60,721 nt of DNA from Cyanobacteriota bacterium (GTDB lineage: Bacteria; Cyanobacteriota; Cyanobacteriia; PCC-6307; Cyanobiaceae): NCBI GenBank assembly GCA_026389265.1, contig JAPLIE010000067.1, positions 1 to 60,721 on the forward strand. Direction: 5' to 3'. Below the pieces are notes generated by a model. The model had not been told where the DNA came from and searched no databases. It saw only the letters and a program-made list of their open reading frames with translations. Within the stretch, counting starts at the first letter, position 1; the number at the start of each line of letters is the position of its first letter. The position numbers and the translations under genes were made by a program. Shown in pieces: positions 31,331 through 40,877 of the stretch.

Positions 31331-32109
31331 GCCGTCCCCACGAGGAGACGCGTCTCCATACCCGGCTGCTCAAATGCACGCTGGAGCTTGAGAACTCCAG
31401 GATCTACTGGGGGCTGGCGGGGAGTGGAGTTGCCCTGACAGCGGAGCAGGCCTTCGAGGAGGGCTGGTTCGGCCATCGCAGCCTGAGCCGCCTACGGGAG
31501 TTGCTGGGTGATCTGCGTGTCCGTTTTGATGCCTTCCCCAGCGCCCTGCAGGTTCTGCATGGCTGGAAGGAAATGGCGCCCGACACCCAGCGACTGATCT
31601 GCCACTGGCACCTACAGCTGGCGGACCCCCTCTACCGCCACTTCACCGGTTCCTACCGGTTTGATCAGCTCAACCACGGCCACCGGACACTCTCCAAGCA
31701 GCAGGTGGTGCGCTGGCTCTGGGAACAGACGGGCGAGCGCTGGGCGATAAGCACCCGCCTGCAGATCGCCAGCAAACTCTTGTCTTCCGCCTTCGCCGCT
31801 GGCTTGATCGGCTCACGCAGGGACCCGAGGCCAATCACCTTCCCACGGGTGCCTGAGGAAGCCCTGAGCTACCTGCTGTATCTCCTGCGTGAGGTGGAAA
31901 TCAGCGGCACCCTGCTCGACAACCCTTATCTGGTCTCAGTGGGATTGGTGGGAGACTTCCTCGACGACCGGTTGCGGGGATTACCCGGCCTCGCCTTCGG
32001 CCGTCAGGGTGAACTGGTGGATATGGGTTGGCGCCATAGCGATCTCACCACCTGGGCTGACAAGAACGGTGTGTCTCTATCGCCGGTTGAGGAGGCAGTG
32101 GCCTCATGA
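31327..32109 (+). CDS. brxA: BREX protein BrxA (DUF1819)
   Basis: 260 aa. DUF1819 pattern: LLKCTLELENSRIYW, AFEEGWFGHRSLSRL, WHLQLADPLYRHFTGSY, then a second winged-helix-like part with VVRWLWEQTGERWA and KLLSSAFAAGLIG. In studied BREX systems BrxA is a small DNA-binding helical protein needed for phage exclusion. The start ATG overlaps brxE by 4 nt, and the stop overlaps brxB by 4 nt (ATGA). Confidence 0.9.
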   Translation: MSRPHEETRLHTRLLKCTLELENSRIYWGLAGSGVALTAEQAFEEGWFGHRSLSRLRELLGDLRVRFDAFPSALQVLHGWKEMAPDTQRLICHWHLQLADPLYRHFTGSYRFDQLNHGHRTLSKQQVVRWLWEQTGERWAISTRLQIASKLLSSAFAAGLIGSRRDPRPITFPRVPEEALSYLLYLLREVEISGTLLDNPYLVSVGLVGDFLDDRLRGLPGLAFGRQGELVDMGWRHSDLTTWADKNGVSLSPVEEAVAS

Positions 32110-32747
32110 CCAGCACGCTGCCCCTGTTCAGCAAGGTCAACACGGCGATCGATGCTCTGCGTCACGACCTGATCGACCACAAGGATGGCCCGCGCATCAG
32201 CACGATGCGCAATTACCGCTTTGCCATCGTTCAGTACGACCCGAGCGATGAGTTCGAAATGCGAGCCAAGGCTCAGAGCTTGGTGGCCGAATTGACGGCA
32301 AACGGATGGGTGGTGCTCACGATCGATCTCCAGAAACTGTTGATCGATCGGATCAAGGCCCAGGGAGCGGAGTGGGTGGACCGCGTAATCCAGATGGAAG
32401 AGCGCATGGGCCGCATCCAGCTCGACCGTGGCCTGAACTACCTCACCGACAAGCTGCTGCCGCTCGTGGAAGGACCAAAAGGCCTTGCCGCTGACTGCCG
32501 CCGCCTGATCAAGGACTTCACCGAAAAGAATCCCGACCAGGCGGACAGGACCCTGGTGCTGATCGGCAGGGCTGGGGGGCTCTATCCCTTCTTCCGCTCC
32601 TCCGCTTTGCTGAGACACCTCGATGGCCAGACTGGCAATGTCCCTGTGGTTCTGCTGTACCCAGGCTCCAGACAGGGCAGTACATCGCTGTCGTTCATGG
32701 GCGTTCTGAACTCCGACAGCGATTACCGCCCGAGGATCTACCCATGA
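32106..32747 (+). CDS. brxB: BREX protein BrxB (DUF1788)
   Basis: 213 aa. DUF1788 pattern: MRNYRFAIVQYDPSDEFEMR, VAELTANGWVVLTIDL, and the C-terminal LIGRAGGLYPFFRSSALL, VPVVLLYPGSRQG, LSFMGVLNSDSDYRPRIYP. A predicted ATPase-like fold often lacking a full P-loop; the role in the BREX complex is unresolved. Coupled by 4-nt overlaps on both sides. Confidence 0.9.
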   Translation: MTSTLPLFSKVNTAIDALRHDLIDHKDGPRISTMRNYRFAIVQYDPSDEFEMRAKAQSLVAELTANGWVVLTIDLQKLLIDRIKAQGAEWVDRVIQMEERMGRIQLDRGLNYLTDKLLPLVEGPKGLAADCRRLIKDFTEKNPDQADRTLVLIGRAGGLYPFFRSSALLRHLDGQTGNVPVVLLYPGSRQGSTSLSFMGVLNSDSDYRPRIYP

Positions 32748-35700
32748 GCGACGCAACCCTCCAAAGCCTTTTTCGCTCCGTTGTCACCCGGGATATCTCC
32801 CCGGTGGTGTATTTCCACGAGCAGAGCCCGGAGAAGGTGGAGAAGGAGGTCTCCGAGTACATCGTCACCGGTGGATGGCCAGATGACGATCCGAGGCATC
32901 AACGGGTTCCCAACGGCATTCACGAGCAATACGTTCACCTGCTGCATGGCATCCTGCGTGAGCTGGAGAAGAAAGAAGGTCCCGAACTCCCGACGAGCTG
33001 GATTTCAGGCTTCTACGGATCGGGCAAATCCAGCTTTGCCAAGTTGCTCGGGTTGGCGTTGGATGGCCTTGAGCTCCCAAGCGGGAAATCCCTGGCTGAG
33101 GCCTGGCTGAGCCGCGACAGCTCACCCAAGGCTCCAGAGCTGAAGGCGGCCTGGGCGGTACTGAGACAGAAGATCGAGCCGATCGCGGTGGTCTTCGACA
33201 TCGGCAGCGTGGCTCGCGACAACGAGCATCTGCATGCAACGGCCCTGCGGGAAGTTCAGAAGCGTCTCGGCTACTGCTCCACCGAACCCCTGGTGGCCGA
33301 CTTCGAACTGAAGCTCGAACGCGATGGGATGTGGAAGGCATTCGAGCAGAAAGCCGAAGAACTGCTAGGTAAACCCTGGAGGCAACTCAAGGACCGGCAG
33401 TTCGCCGAAGAAGACTTTTCCCTGGTGCTCTCAGGGCTGTTCCCCGAGCACTATAACGACCCGATGGCCTGGATCACCAGCCGGGCTGGAACCCATCAAC
33501 GCGCCGAATCACCGGAAGAGGCGGTCAAGGCGATGGGCGACATGATCAAGCACCGCCAACCAAACGCCACCCTGTTCCTTGTGGTGGACGAGGTCTCGCA
33601 GTACGTCTTGAACAATCGCGACCGAACCGACCGGCTGCGTGCCTTCGCGTCGGCACTGGGGGCTTCGTTGCGTGGCAAGGCCTGGCTGCTTGCTCTGGGG
33701 CAGCAGAAGCTCGATGAAGCGGCGGGCGACACCTTTCTCTCGTGGGCAAAGGATCGCTTTCCGCCCCAGCTGCGCGTTCACCTCGCCCCCACCAACATCC
33801 GCGATGTGGTGCACCGGCGGCTTCTGGAAAAGACGCCCGATGGCGCTGCCCAGCTACGTGAGCTGTTCGCCCGCTACCGCGCCGACCTCAAGCTCTATGC
33901 CTACGGCTGCGAGGAGACCACGGAAGAGGAGTTCGTGGATGTCTATCCCTTGCTGCCAGGACAGATCGAACTGATCCTGCAGATCACCACGGTGTTGCGC
34001 ACACGCTCCAGTCGCGCTCAGGGTGATGACCAGGCGATTCGAGGCCTCCTTCAACTGCTGGGGGAACTGTTCCGCAGCCAGAACCTGGCCGAGCAGCCGA
34101 TCGGCACCCTGGTGAGCCTGGACATGATCTACGAGGTCCAGAACACAGCGCTCGATGCGGACACCCAGCAATCGATGGCCCGGATCCTGGCCCATTGCAC
34201 CGGGGAGAACAGTGCGCTGATGCTGCGGGCGGCCAAGGCAGTGGCGCTGCTGGAGCTGATCCAGGACACGATCCCCACCGATGACACCTTGGTGGCGCGA
34301 TGCCTGGCCAACCGCATCGATGCAGGCAACCAACTGCCTGCTGTGAGTGAGGCATTGGAGACCTTGCGGCGCAGCAACTTGCTGGGCTATTCGGAGAAGC
34401 AGGGCTACAAGATCCAGTCGACCGCTGGAGAAGAGTGGAGCAGGGAGCGCGATGAGATTCACACCCCCCGCTCCGAGATCAGCCGGCAAATACAGGAAGG
34501 CCTCAAGGCGCTGATGGCCGAGGCGAAGCTCCCCCGTCTCAAGGGGCGGGACTTCCGTTGGGCCGCACGCTTTTCTGATGGACGGCAGGTGGATGACGCT
34601 TCCTTGCTCGATCCTCGCGAGGATGCCTCGATCACGATCGATTTCCGCTTCCTCACCCAAGAAGAGCGGGTGGAGGCGGTGTGGGTGCGGCGCAGCGGCG
34701 ATGACCCTGCCTTGCGGCAACGCTTGATCTGGATCGCCGGCAACAACGAATCCCTTGAGGAAGTGGCCCGCAACCTCCACCACTCGGAGGTGATGGTCGG
34801 CAAGTACATTCCGCGCCGCGAATCGCTCAATGCCGCACGGCAGCGATTGCTGCTCGATGAGCAGGGACGAGTCGACGACCTGCAGCGAGCTCTACGTTCC
34901 GCCATTGCCGAGGCCTGGCTAGACGGCAGCCTGTTCTTTCAAGGGCGACCGCTCAAGCCGCGGGACCAGGGCACGACGTTCACAGCCGCCCTTCTCGCAG
35001 CAGGCACCTTGGCCCTGCCGCAGCTGTATCAGCATTTCGATCCCTCCCGGGTGCAGCCCGCCGAGCTGAAGCAACTCCTGCAGCCCGAGCTGAGCGGTCC
35101 CTCCCCTAAGTTCATGGCGAATGGGGATGGGATCGGCATCCTTGAGCTCGATGGCAGCCGCTACGTGCCGGCCTGCTCCGGCCTGATCCCTCAGCGGGTG
35201 CTCAGTGCCATCGAGAACGACAGCGGCTTGTCGGGTGCTGAGCTGCTCCGGCAGTTGGGGTCTCCGCCCTACGGCTATGCACCCGACCTGGTGATGGCAT
35301 GCGTGGCAGGTCTGCTGCGTGGTGGAAAGGTGCGCATCCAACCGGAAACCGGCGGCGAGATCACCGCTGTCCGTGATGCCGGTGTCCAGGATCTGTTCGA
35401 GCTCGTACGGGCCTTCAAGCGCGCCCGGCTCCTGAAAGCGGATGGGGATGACGTGGGCCCCCAGGCCAGAGCACGCATCTGCAAGTTCTTCGATGACGTC
35501 TTGCGCAAGCCTCTGGAACGGGAAGACGGCGCAATCGCTGACGCTGTGGCCGACCTGTTCCCCAAGGTGGCCAAGACGCTTCGGGAGGTGCAAACCAGCC
35601 TTGATCGGCTGCCGATCGACTACAAGGAGCCTGAAGCCCTCACCAAGCTGGGGGAGGCCCTGGAGCGGTGCACCGCGAACACCCGCCGGACCAAACCCAC

Positions 35701-36382
35701 GGTGCTGGCCGTGAAACGGCAACTGGATGTTCTGCGAGATGGGGTGCTGTTGATGCAGCGTTACCACTCCGACCTGCAGGACACCACCATCGCCGCACTG
35801 CGCCATGCCCATGAGGTGGTGACTTATCAGGCGGCGCAGGTCGAGGCTCTGGGCGTCTCAGCGTCGAATGTGGAGGCGGCGGCGACTCGGGTGCGGGAGC
35901 ATCTCGCTGGGCAGGAGCCCTGGCAGGCGCTCTCCACCCTCGACGACGACCTGACGGAGATCAGCAACGCCTACCGCATCGAGCGCCAGCGGCTGATCGA
36001 GGCACAGGAGCTGCAGGTAGAAGCCTGCCGGCAGAAAGTGAGGGGGTGCTCTGGCTACAGCACCCTCACGAACGATCAGGCCCACAAGGTGTTGAAGCCC
36101 CTGACGAACTGCGCGACCGCAACGGATCAGGATGCTGTGGCCCCGACGCTGGTGGACCTGAAGGATCCCTTCGTGATCCAACTGCAACGGGCCGAGAAAC
36201 AGGCCATTGATGCCCTGGATGGAATCCTGAGTGAGCAGGGAGGCCCGGTGATCCGCCAGGTGGATCTCAAACTCCAGAACCGCGAGCTGCGCACCAGGGA
36301 AGACGTGCAGGCCCTGGTGGCCGAGATCGAGCAGCGACTGCTCCAGCAGATCGAAGACGGCGCTCAGATCCGGCTGATCTAG
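32744..36382 (+). CDS. brxC: BREX P-loop ATPase BrxC (PglY class)
   Basis: 1,212 aa, normal for the family. Walker A GFYGSGKS at residues 89-96, with the Walker B LFLVVDEVSQ at 277-286. A DUF499-like body follows (DRFPPQLRVHLAPTNIRDVVHRR, EFVDVYPLLPGQIELIL), and a long helical C-terminal third (from about residue 950) that should form coiled coils. BrxC is the large AAA-type ATPase central to BREX modification and exclusion complexes. It overlaps brxB by 4 nt and is separated from pglX by 15 nt with a GGGAGG site. Confidence 0.9.
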   Translation: MSDATLQSLFRSVVTRDISPVVYFHEQSPEKVEKEVSEYIVTGGWPDDDPRHQRVPNGIHEQYVHLLHGILRELEKKEGPELPTSWISGFYGSGKSSFAKLLGLALDGLELPSGKSLAEAWLSRDSSPKAPELKAAWAVLRQKIEPIAVVFDIGSVARDNEHLHATALREVQKRLGYCSTEPLVADFELKLERDGMWKAFEQKAEELLGKPWRQLKDRQFAEEDFSLVLSGLFPEHYNDPMAWITSRAGTHQRAESPEEAVKAMGDMIKHRQPNATLFLVVDEVSQYVLNNRDRTDRLRAFASALGASLRGKAWLLALGQQKLDEAAGDTFLSWAKDRFPPQLRVHLAPTNIRDVVHRRLLEKTPDGAAQLRELFARYRADLKLYAYGCEETTEEEFVDVYPLLPGQIELILQITTVLRTRSSRAQGDDQAIRGLLQLLGELFRSQNLAEQPIGTLVSLDMIYEVQNTALDADTQQSMARILAHCTGENSALMLRAAKAVALLELIQDTIPTDDTLVARCLANRIDAGNQLPAVSEALETLRRSNLLGYSEKQGYKIQSTAGEEWSRERDEIHTPRSEISRQIQEGLKALMAEAKLPRLKGRDFRWAARFSDGRQVDDASLLDPREDASITIDFRFLTQEERVEAVWVRRSGDDPALRQRLIWIAGNNESLEEVARNLHHSEVMVGKYIPRRESLNAARQRLLLDEQGRVDDLQRALRSAIAEAWLDGSLFFQGRPLKPRDQGTTFTAALLAAGTLALPQLYQHFDPSRVQPAELKQLLQPELSGPSPKFMANGDGIGILELDGSRYVPACSGLIPQRVLSAIENDSGLSGAELLRQLGSPPYGYAPDLVMACVAGLLRGGKVRIQPETGGEITAVRDAGVQDLFELVRAFKRARLLKADGDDVGPQARARICKFFDDVLRKPLEREDGAIADAVADLFPKVAKTLREVQTSLDRLPIDYKEPEALTKLGEALERCTANTRRTKPTVLAVKRQLDVLRDGVLLMQRYHSDLQDTTIAALRHAHEVVTYQAAQVEALGVSASNVEAAATRVREHLAGQEPWQALSTLDDDLTEISNAYRIERQRLIEAQELQVEACRQKVRGCSGYSTLTNDQAHKVLKPLTNCATATDQDAVAPTLVDLKDPFVIQLQRAEKQAIDALDGILSEQGGPVIRQVDLKLQNRELRTREDVQALVAEIEQRLLQQIEDGAQIRLI

Positions 36383-36397
36383 GGAGGATCCAATGCC

Positions 36398-39300
36398 ATG
36401 CCAATGACGCCCGAGGCCAAGCAGGCCCTCTCGAAGACCATCCGTGGGCCGAAAGGCACGCCTTCAGGCTCTGAGAACCAGGGCCTGCGCCAGCGACTGC
36501 TGGCTGACCTGCACGACGCCACCGAATCGACCTACCGGCTGTCTGTGAAGCGCGCCCAGGATTCAGGTCTGGATGAGGCGGGCCTGCGCAAGCGCAAGCG
36601 TCTGGAGGCCTGGATCGATGAGCAGTGGCGCGCCGAGGGAGGGGTATCTGGAAGACGCAGCAAGGAGGACTTCCGGCGGGAGGCCGAGCAACAGGCCGCC
36701 TACACGTTGCTGAACCGGCTCGTGATTCTGCGCCTGATGGAAGCAACAGGGGATCAAGGAACACCAATCCGAACGAGCGAAGTGGTGAGCAGCGCCTGGG
36801 AAAGCCGGGCCTACAAGGATCTGCGCGAACTGGCACCGGCTCTGGTGAGGGGCGATGCCACAGAAGGGTATGCCTTTCTGCTGCAACTGGTTTTCGAGGA
36901 GCTGGCCACGGATTTACCCGGCCTTTTTGGCTCTGCCGGCATTGCCGACCTGATCCCGATTCCGCCCTCAACGCTGCGCTATGCGATCGAGGCTCTCGCC
37001 AAGCCTGAGCTGGAGAGCTGCTGGAGCGACGACATGACCCTGGGCTGGGTGTATCAGTACTGGAATGACCCAGAGCGCGAACGGCTCGACGACAAAATCA
37101 ATGACGGTGGAAAGATCGAGCCGTATGAGATTGCTAGCAAAACGCAGATGTTCACCGAGCGCTACATGGTGGACTGGATACTGCAAAACAGCCTGGGGCT
37201 GATGTGGTTCACGCTTTGCAAGAAGCAGGGCTGGATCCCGGAGATGCAGTCCAACGGCACCCTGCAACGGCTGGAACAACGAAGGGTGGAGTGGCGAGCC
37301 AAACGTGCCTCTGGAGAAGTGAGCCTCACGGCGTTGATGCCGCTGGAAACGGAAGAGGAAAAGCGCTGGGCGTACTTCCTCCCGGATCAGGTGATCCCGG
37401 ATGAGGCAGTGGATCTAGCCCCCGGTTCGATCCGGGAGTGGAAGATCCTGGATCCGGCAGTGGGCTCCGGTCACTTCCTGGTGGTGGCTTTGGGACTCTT
37501 GCTGGCGTTGTTTCAGGAGGAGGCCAGACATCGTTGCGAACAACACGATCCCATGTGGAGCGATCAAGCGATCGTGGAGCACATCCTTGCCCACACTCTC
37601 CACGGCATCGATATTGATCCTCGGGCAGTACAGATAGCAGCCGCCTCGCTGTGGTTGAAGGCCAAGATAATCTCGCCCGAGGTACAACCGGCACAGCTGA
37701 ATCTGGTGGCCCCCAACCTTCGGCTGGCTGACCTGCCGCAGTATGACCCTGCCCTGGTAGAGCTCCAGGACGATATTCAAGCAGAGACGGGAATCTCTAA
37801 GGACTTCACCAGGCAGATCCTACAAGCCCTGCGCGGAGCCGATTACCTCGGCAGCTTGCTGAAAATCGACGCAGCCGTGGAGGGCGCCATCGCGCAGCAG
37901 GAACGGCGACTCAAAGAACTCAGAACCAAAGCGCTTCAGATCCAACCGGATCTTTTCGGGGGTGCGCCACCGGTGCAGGAGGAGATGGATTTCTCAGCAG
38001 TCGATGCACGCGCCGATCTGCAGGAGTTACTGGAACAATTCCTGACCCGTCACTCAAGCGCCAACGACCTTGGCCTACGGCTTCATGGCGAGCAGCTGGC
38101 GGCTGGTGTTCGTTTCGTGCGGATGTTGAAGGAGGGAGAATACGACTTAATAGTCGCAAATCCACCATACCAAGATAGCGGCAAAATGACTCTAACCAGT
38201 TATGTTGAGCGCAACTACACCCTTGGAAAGGCCAACCTTTATGCAGCGTTTATGCTGCGCGGACTTGAGCTGGTAAAGCCGAGTGGGTTGTCTGCAATGT
38301 TGACGATGAGAAGCTGGATGTTTCTCAGGCAGTATGCTGAGTTGAGAGAGGACTTGCTGAACAGCTTTGCTCTTAATTCAATTCTTGATCTGTCCTCGGG
38401 AGCTTTTGAAGAGATCTCCGCGGCCCAGGTTATCGTCTCTGTCGCAGCGAGCATATTTATTCGCTTAGCAGATATACTGTCGCCTGCGATTGCCCTCAAG
38501 GTTTTCGACGACGAAACTGTAACATCGACTGGAGAAACACATCGCAAGCGAGCAGCCACCCTCGCCCAAGAAGGCTTCTATAACTTTAACGCAGTTGACC
38601 TGAAGGTGGTGCCAGAGTGGCCGATAGTTTATTGGTGGGACAACAGGCTTTTAGCTGCATATCAGAGTGCTTCTGTGTTTGGGAAAATTGCGCCTTGCAA
38701 GGCTGCCCAGTCCACTGGAGATAACACAAGATTCACGCGTTGCATTTGGGAGATTTCTAGACAGAAATCAATTCTCAATTCTCATTCTAAAAGCAAGTGG
38801 TGTCCATTGGTAAAGGGCGCAGCCGGGGCCGAATGGATAGACCCGGTTGCCTACGTCGTGCATTGGGGCCCTCACGGATTACCTATTAAAGCCTATAAAT
38901 GCAATCAATCAGGAGTTGACACATGTGGGCTCGCAAACGAGGACTATTACCTTGCGGAAATTGGCATCGCATTCAATGCCATTGGCTCAACCTTTTCCGC
39001 AAGAGTACACAGAATTAAAAGTGTATTCGAGTCGGCAGGCAGCTCAGTCTTTCCAGCGAATCTGGAAAATGCTGTTTGCGCCATGAATAGCATGATGAGT
39101 AGAGAAATTCTTGCCTCACTAAATCCTACTGTTAACTTTCAGGCCGGGGACGTAAACCGACTTCCACTTTTCACGATAAGCAAGTCGGATCAGATATTCC
39201 AGAAAGTAGCTACCAGTTTTACGAGACACGAATCACACCGTGAGCCTTCCTTGGAGTTTAGGAAGCCTGGGAGTTCTTCTTGGTCACAAGCTCAGCGTTG

Positions 39301-40753
39301 GGCGCAGCATGCCGTCGATCGCCCGGGAGAATCCCCCCTTCCCGATTACATCGAAGAACTCGATCCCGAGCCTCCCACTGATCACGTAAGCTTTGCTCTT
39401 GGCGTCGCCCTCGGCCGCTTCGCCCCGGTGGATGAGTACGGACAAGCCACCACCAGCAACCCCGCTGGGATCCTTGATCCCACCACATCCGATCTTTCCC
39501 ACGCCCTCCCTGCAGGCATCCTGTTCCTCGATGGCTCACTTGCTGAGGCCGACAACCGCGACGGCCTCGGCTACCCGGCCTCGCAGCCGCTGCACAAGGC
39601 CTGGGCCAGCTACGGCCCCGCCATTGCCACCAACCGCAACCTGCGCGACTGGTTGCGGCTCGACTTCTTCAAGGATGTGCACAAGGGCATGTATGAGAAC
39701 CGGCCCATCCATTGGCCGTTGTCGTCAGCCTCCAAAACCTTCGTGGCCTGGGTGAACATCCACCGCATGGATAGCAAGACCCTGACCTTGCTTCTCGCGG
39801 ATCACCTCAACGATGGAAGTCTCAAGCGCATTGACGGGGAACTCAAAGACTTAAGAGCAGCTCGCGAGGGTGCCGATAGAAAGGCTGCCCGGCAGGCCGA
39901 GGTCCGCATAGGCAAGCTCATCCAGTGGCGCGAAGAGCTGGTCGCCTTCATCGACCAAGTACAGCAATGCGCCGAACAGGGCCCCCCACCGCCCGATGCC
40001 AGGTGCACCCAGCGCGAAGTGGATGCGGCCTACGACCCCGACCTCGATGACGGCGTGATGATCAATTCCGCCGCCCTGTGGCCGCTGCTGGAGCCCCAGT
40101 GGAAGGATCCCAAGAAGTGGTGGAAGGAGCTGGCCATTGCCGCTGGCCGTAAGGACTACGACTGGGCCCATCTCGCCATGCGCTACTGGCCCACCCGTGT
40201 GGATCAGAAATGCCAGAACGACCCTTCCCTCGGTGTGGCCCATGGCTGCTTTTGGCGCAACCACCCGGCTCGTGCCTGGGCCTGGGAGCTGCGTCTGCAG
40301 GACGAGATCAGCCCTGATTTCAGAATCGAGGAGGCGCCCTATCGACCCGGAGGCCGTGATCTCGGCGATGCCGGCGATGGCCCACACCGTGTTGTCTGGC
40401 TCGCCGATCACCCAGAGGAAGCACTTGCAGCTGTGGAAAAAGAAGCCATCCGCCGGATGGGCCGTGGCAACTCCCGCAAGCTCGTGGCCGAGATGACGAT
40501 CCTGGAGCCTGGCCTCTGGAGTGCCCTGCCAAGGCAGGTGTGGGACATGGAACTCCGGCTTGCTGAACGCCAGGGCTCTGAGTTCCGCCTGATCGCCCCC
40601 GATGAAGCCGCGGCACGTGAGCAATTGCTCGCGGCCCACCCCCACCTGGCCGCCGATCGACGGGCCTTCCTGCAGGGCTTCGCTCCCCAAGGGGAATTGG
40701 TGGTGGTCCTGGAAGACGAGGAAAGTCAGGAGGAGCTGGACGAAATTGAGTGA
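36398..40753 (+). CDS. pglX: BREX adenine-N6 DNA methyltransferase PglX
   Basis: 1,451 aa. SAM-binding motif DPAVGSGHFLVVALGLLL (from residue 352) and catalytic NPPY at 588-591. The target-recognition part follows NPPY, then come a long C-terminal region with Trp-rich and charged helices. PglX marks host DNA at a non-palindromic site and is also needed for exclusion of unmodified phage. The stretch about 38150-39260 (residues about 585-955) is AT-richer (about 45-50% GC in the lines counted, against about 60% at the ends), marking a probable specificity swap. No frameshift is seen. The start has three close ATGs; 36398 is used. Confidence 0.92.
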   Translation: MPMTPEAKQALSKTIRGPKGTPSGSENQGLRQRLLADLHDATESTYRLSVKRAQDSGLDEAGLRKRKRLEAWIDEQWRAEGGVSGRRSKEDFRREAEQQAAYTLLNRLVILRLMEATGDQGTPIRTSEVVSSAWESRAYKDLRELAPALVRGDATEGYAFLLQLVFEELATDLPGLFGSAGIADLIPIPPSTLRYAIEALAKPELESCWSDDMTLGWVYQYWNDPERERLDDKINDGGKIEPYEIASKTQMFTERYMVDWILQNSLGLMWFTLCKKQGWIPEMQSNGTLQRLEQRRVEWRAKRASGEVSLTALMPLETEEEKRWAYFLPDQVIPDEAVDLAPGSIREWKILDPAVGSGHFLVVALGLLLALFQEEARHRCEQHDPMWSDQAIVEHILAHTLHGIDIDPRAVQIAAASLWLKAKIISPEVQPAQLNLVAPNLRLADLPQYDPALVELQDDIQAETGISKDFTRQILQALRGADYLGSLLKIDAAVEGAIAQQERRLKELRTKALQIQPDLFGGAPPVQEEMDFSAVDARADLQELLEQFLTRHSSANDLGLRLHGEQLAAGVRFVRMLKEGEYDLIVANPPYQDSGKMTLTSYVERNYTLGKANLYAAFMLRGLELVKPSGLSAMLTMRSWMFLRQYAELREDLLNSFALNSILDLSSGAFEEISAAQVIVSVAASIFIRLADILSPAIALKVFDDETVTSTGETHRKRAATLAQEGFYNFNAVDLKVVPEWPIVYWWDNRLLAAYQSASVFGKIAPCKAAQSTGDNTRFTRCIWEISRQKSILNSHSKSKWCPLVKGAAGAEWIDPVAYVVHWGPHGLPIKAYKCNQSGVDTCGLANEDYYLAEIGIAFNAIGSTFSARVHRIKSVFESAGSSVFPANLENAVCAMNSMMSREILASLNPTVNFQAGDVNRLPLFTISKSDQIFQKVATSFTRHESHREPSLEFRKPGSSSWSQAQRWAQHAVDRPGESPLPDYIEELDPEPPTDHVSFALGVALGRFAPVDEYGQATTSNPAGILDPTTSDLSHALPAGILFLDGSLAEADNRDGLGYPASQPLHKAWASYGPAIATNRNLRDWLRLDFFKDVHKGMYENRPIHWPLSSASKTFVAWVNIHRMDSKTLTLLLADHLNDGSLKRIDGELKDLRAAREGADRKAARQAEVRIGKLIQWREELVAFIDQVQQCAEQGPPPPDARCTQREVDAAYDPDLDDGVMINSAALWPLLEPQWKDPKKWWKELAIAAGRKDYDWAHLAMRYWPTRVDQKCQNDPSLGVAHGCFWRNHPARAWAWELRLQDEISPDFRIEEAPYRPGGRDLGDAGDGPHRVVWLADHPEEALAAVEKEAIRRMGRGNSRKLVAEMTILEPGLWSALPRQVWDMELRLAERQGSEFRLIAPDEAAAREQLLAAHPHLAADRRAFLQGFAPQGELVVVLEDEESQEELDEIE

Positions 40754-40877
40754 GCAGCGATCGAGAAACCCGCCAGCTCCCACCCTCCGGCCCTGCTTTG
40801 AGCCATTTTCCGCTCAATACCTGCGTTAATGACCGAAAATCGGCCATGCTGGAGGGCAGATTGCGCTGCGAGCAGCC
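40754..40877 (+). promoter_or_regulatory. 124-bp gap before the nested AAA gene
   Basis: This is the only sizeable gap inside the BREX operon. It contains a short dyad around GACCGAAAATCGGCC (about 40831-40845). It could hold a promoter for the AAA/RloB pair or mark the insertion joint. No standard -35/-10 pair is clear. Confidence 0.35.
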
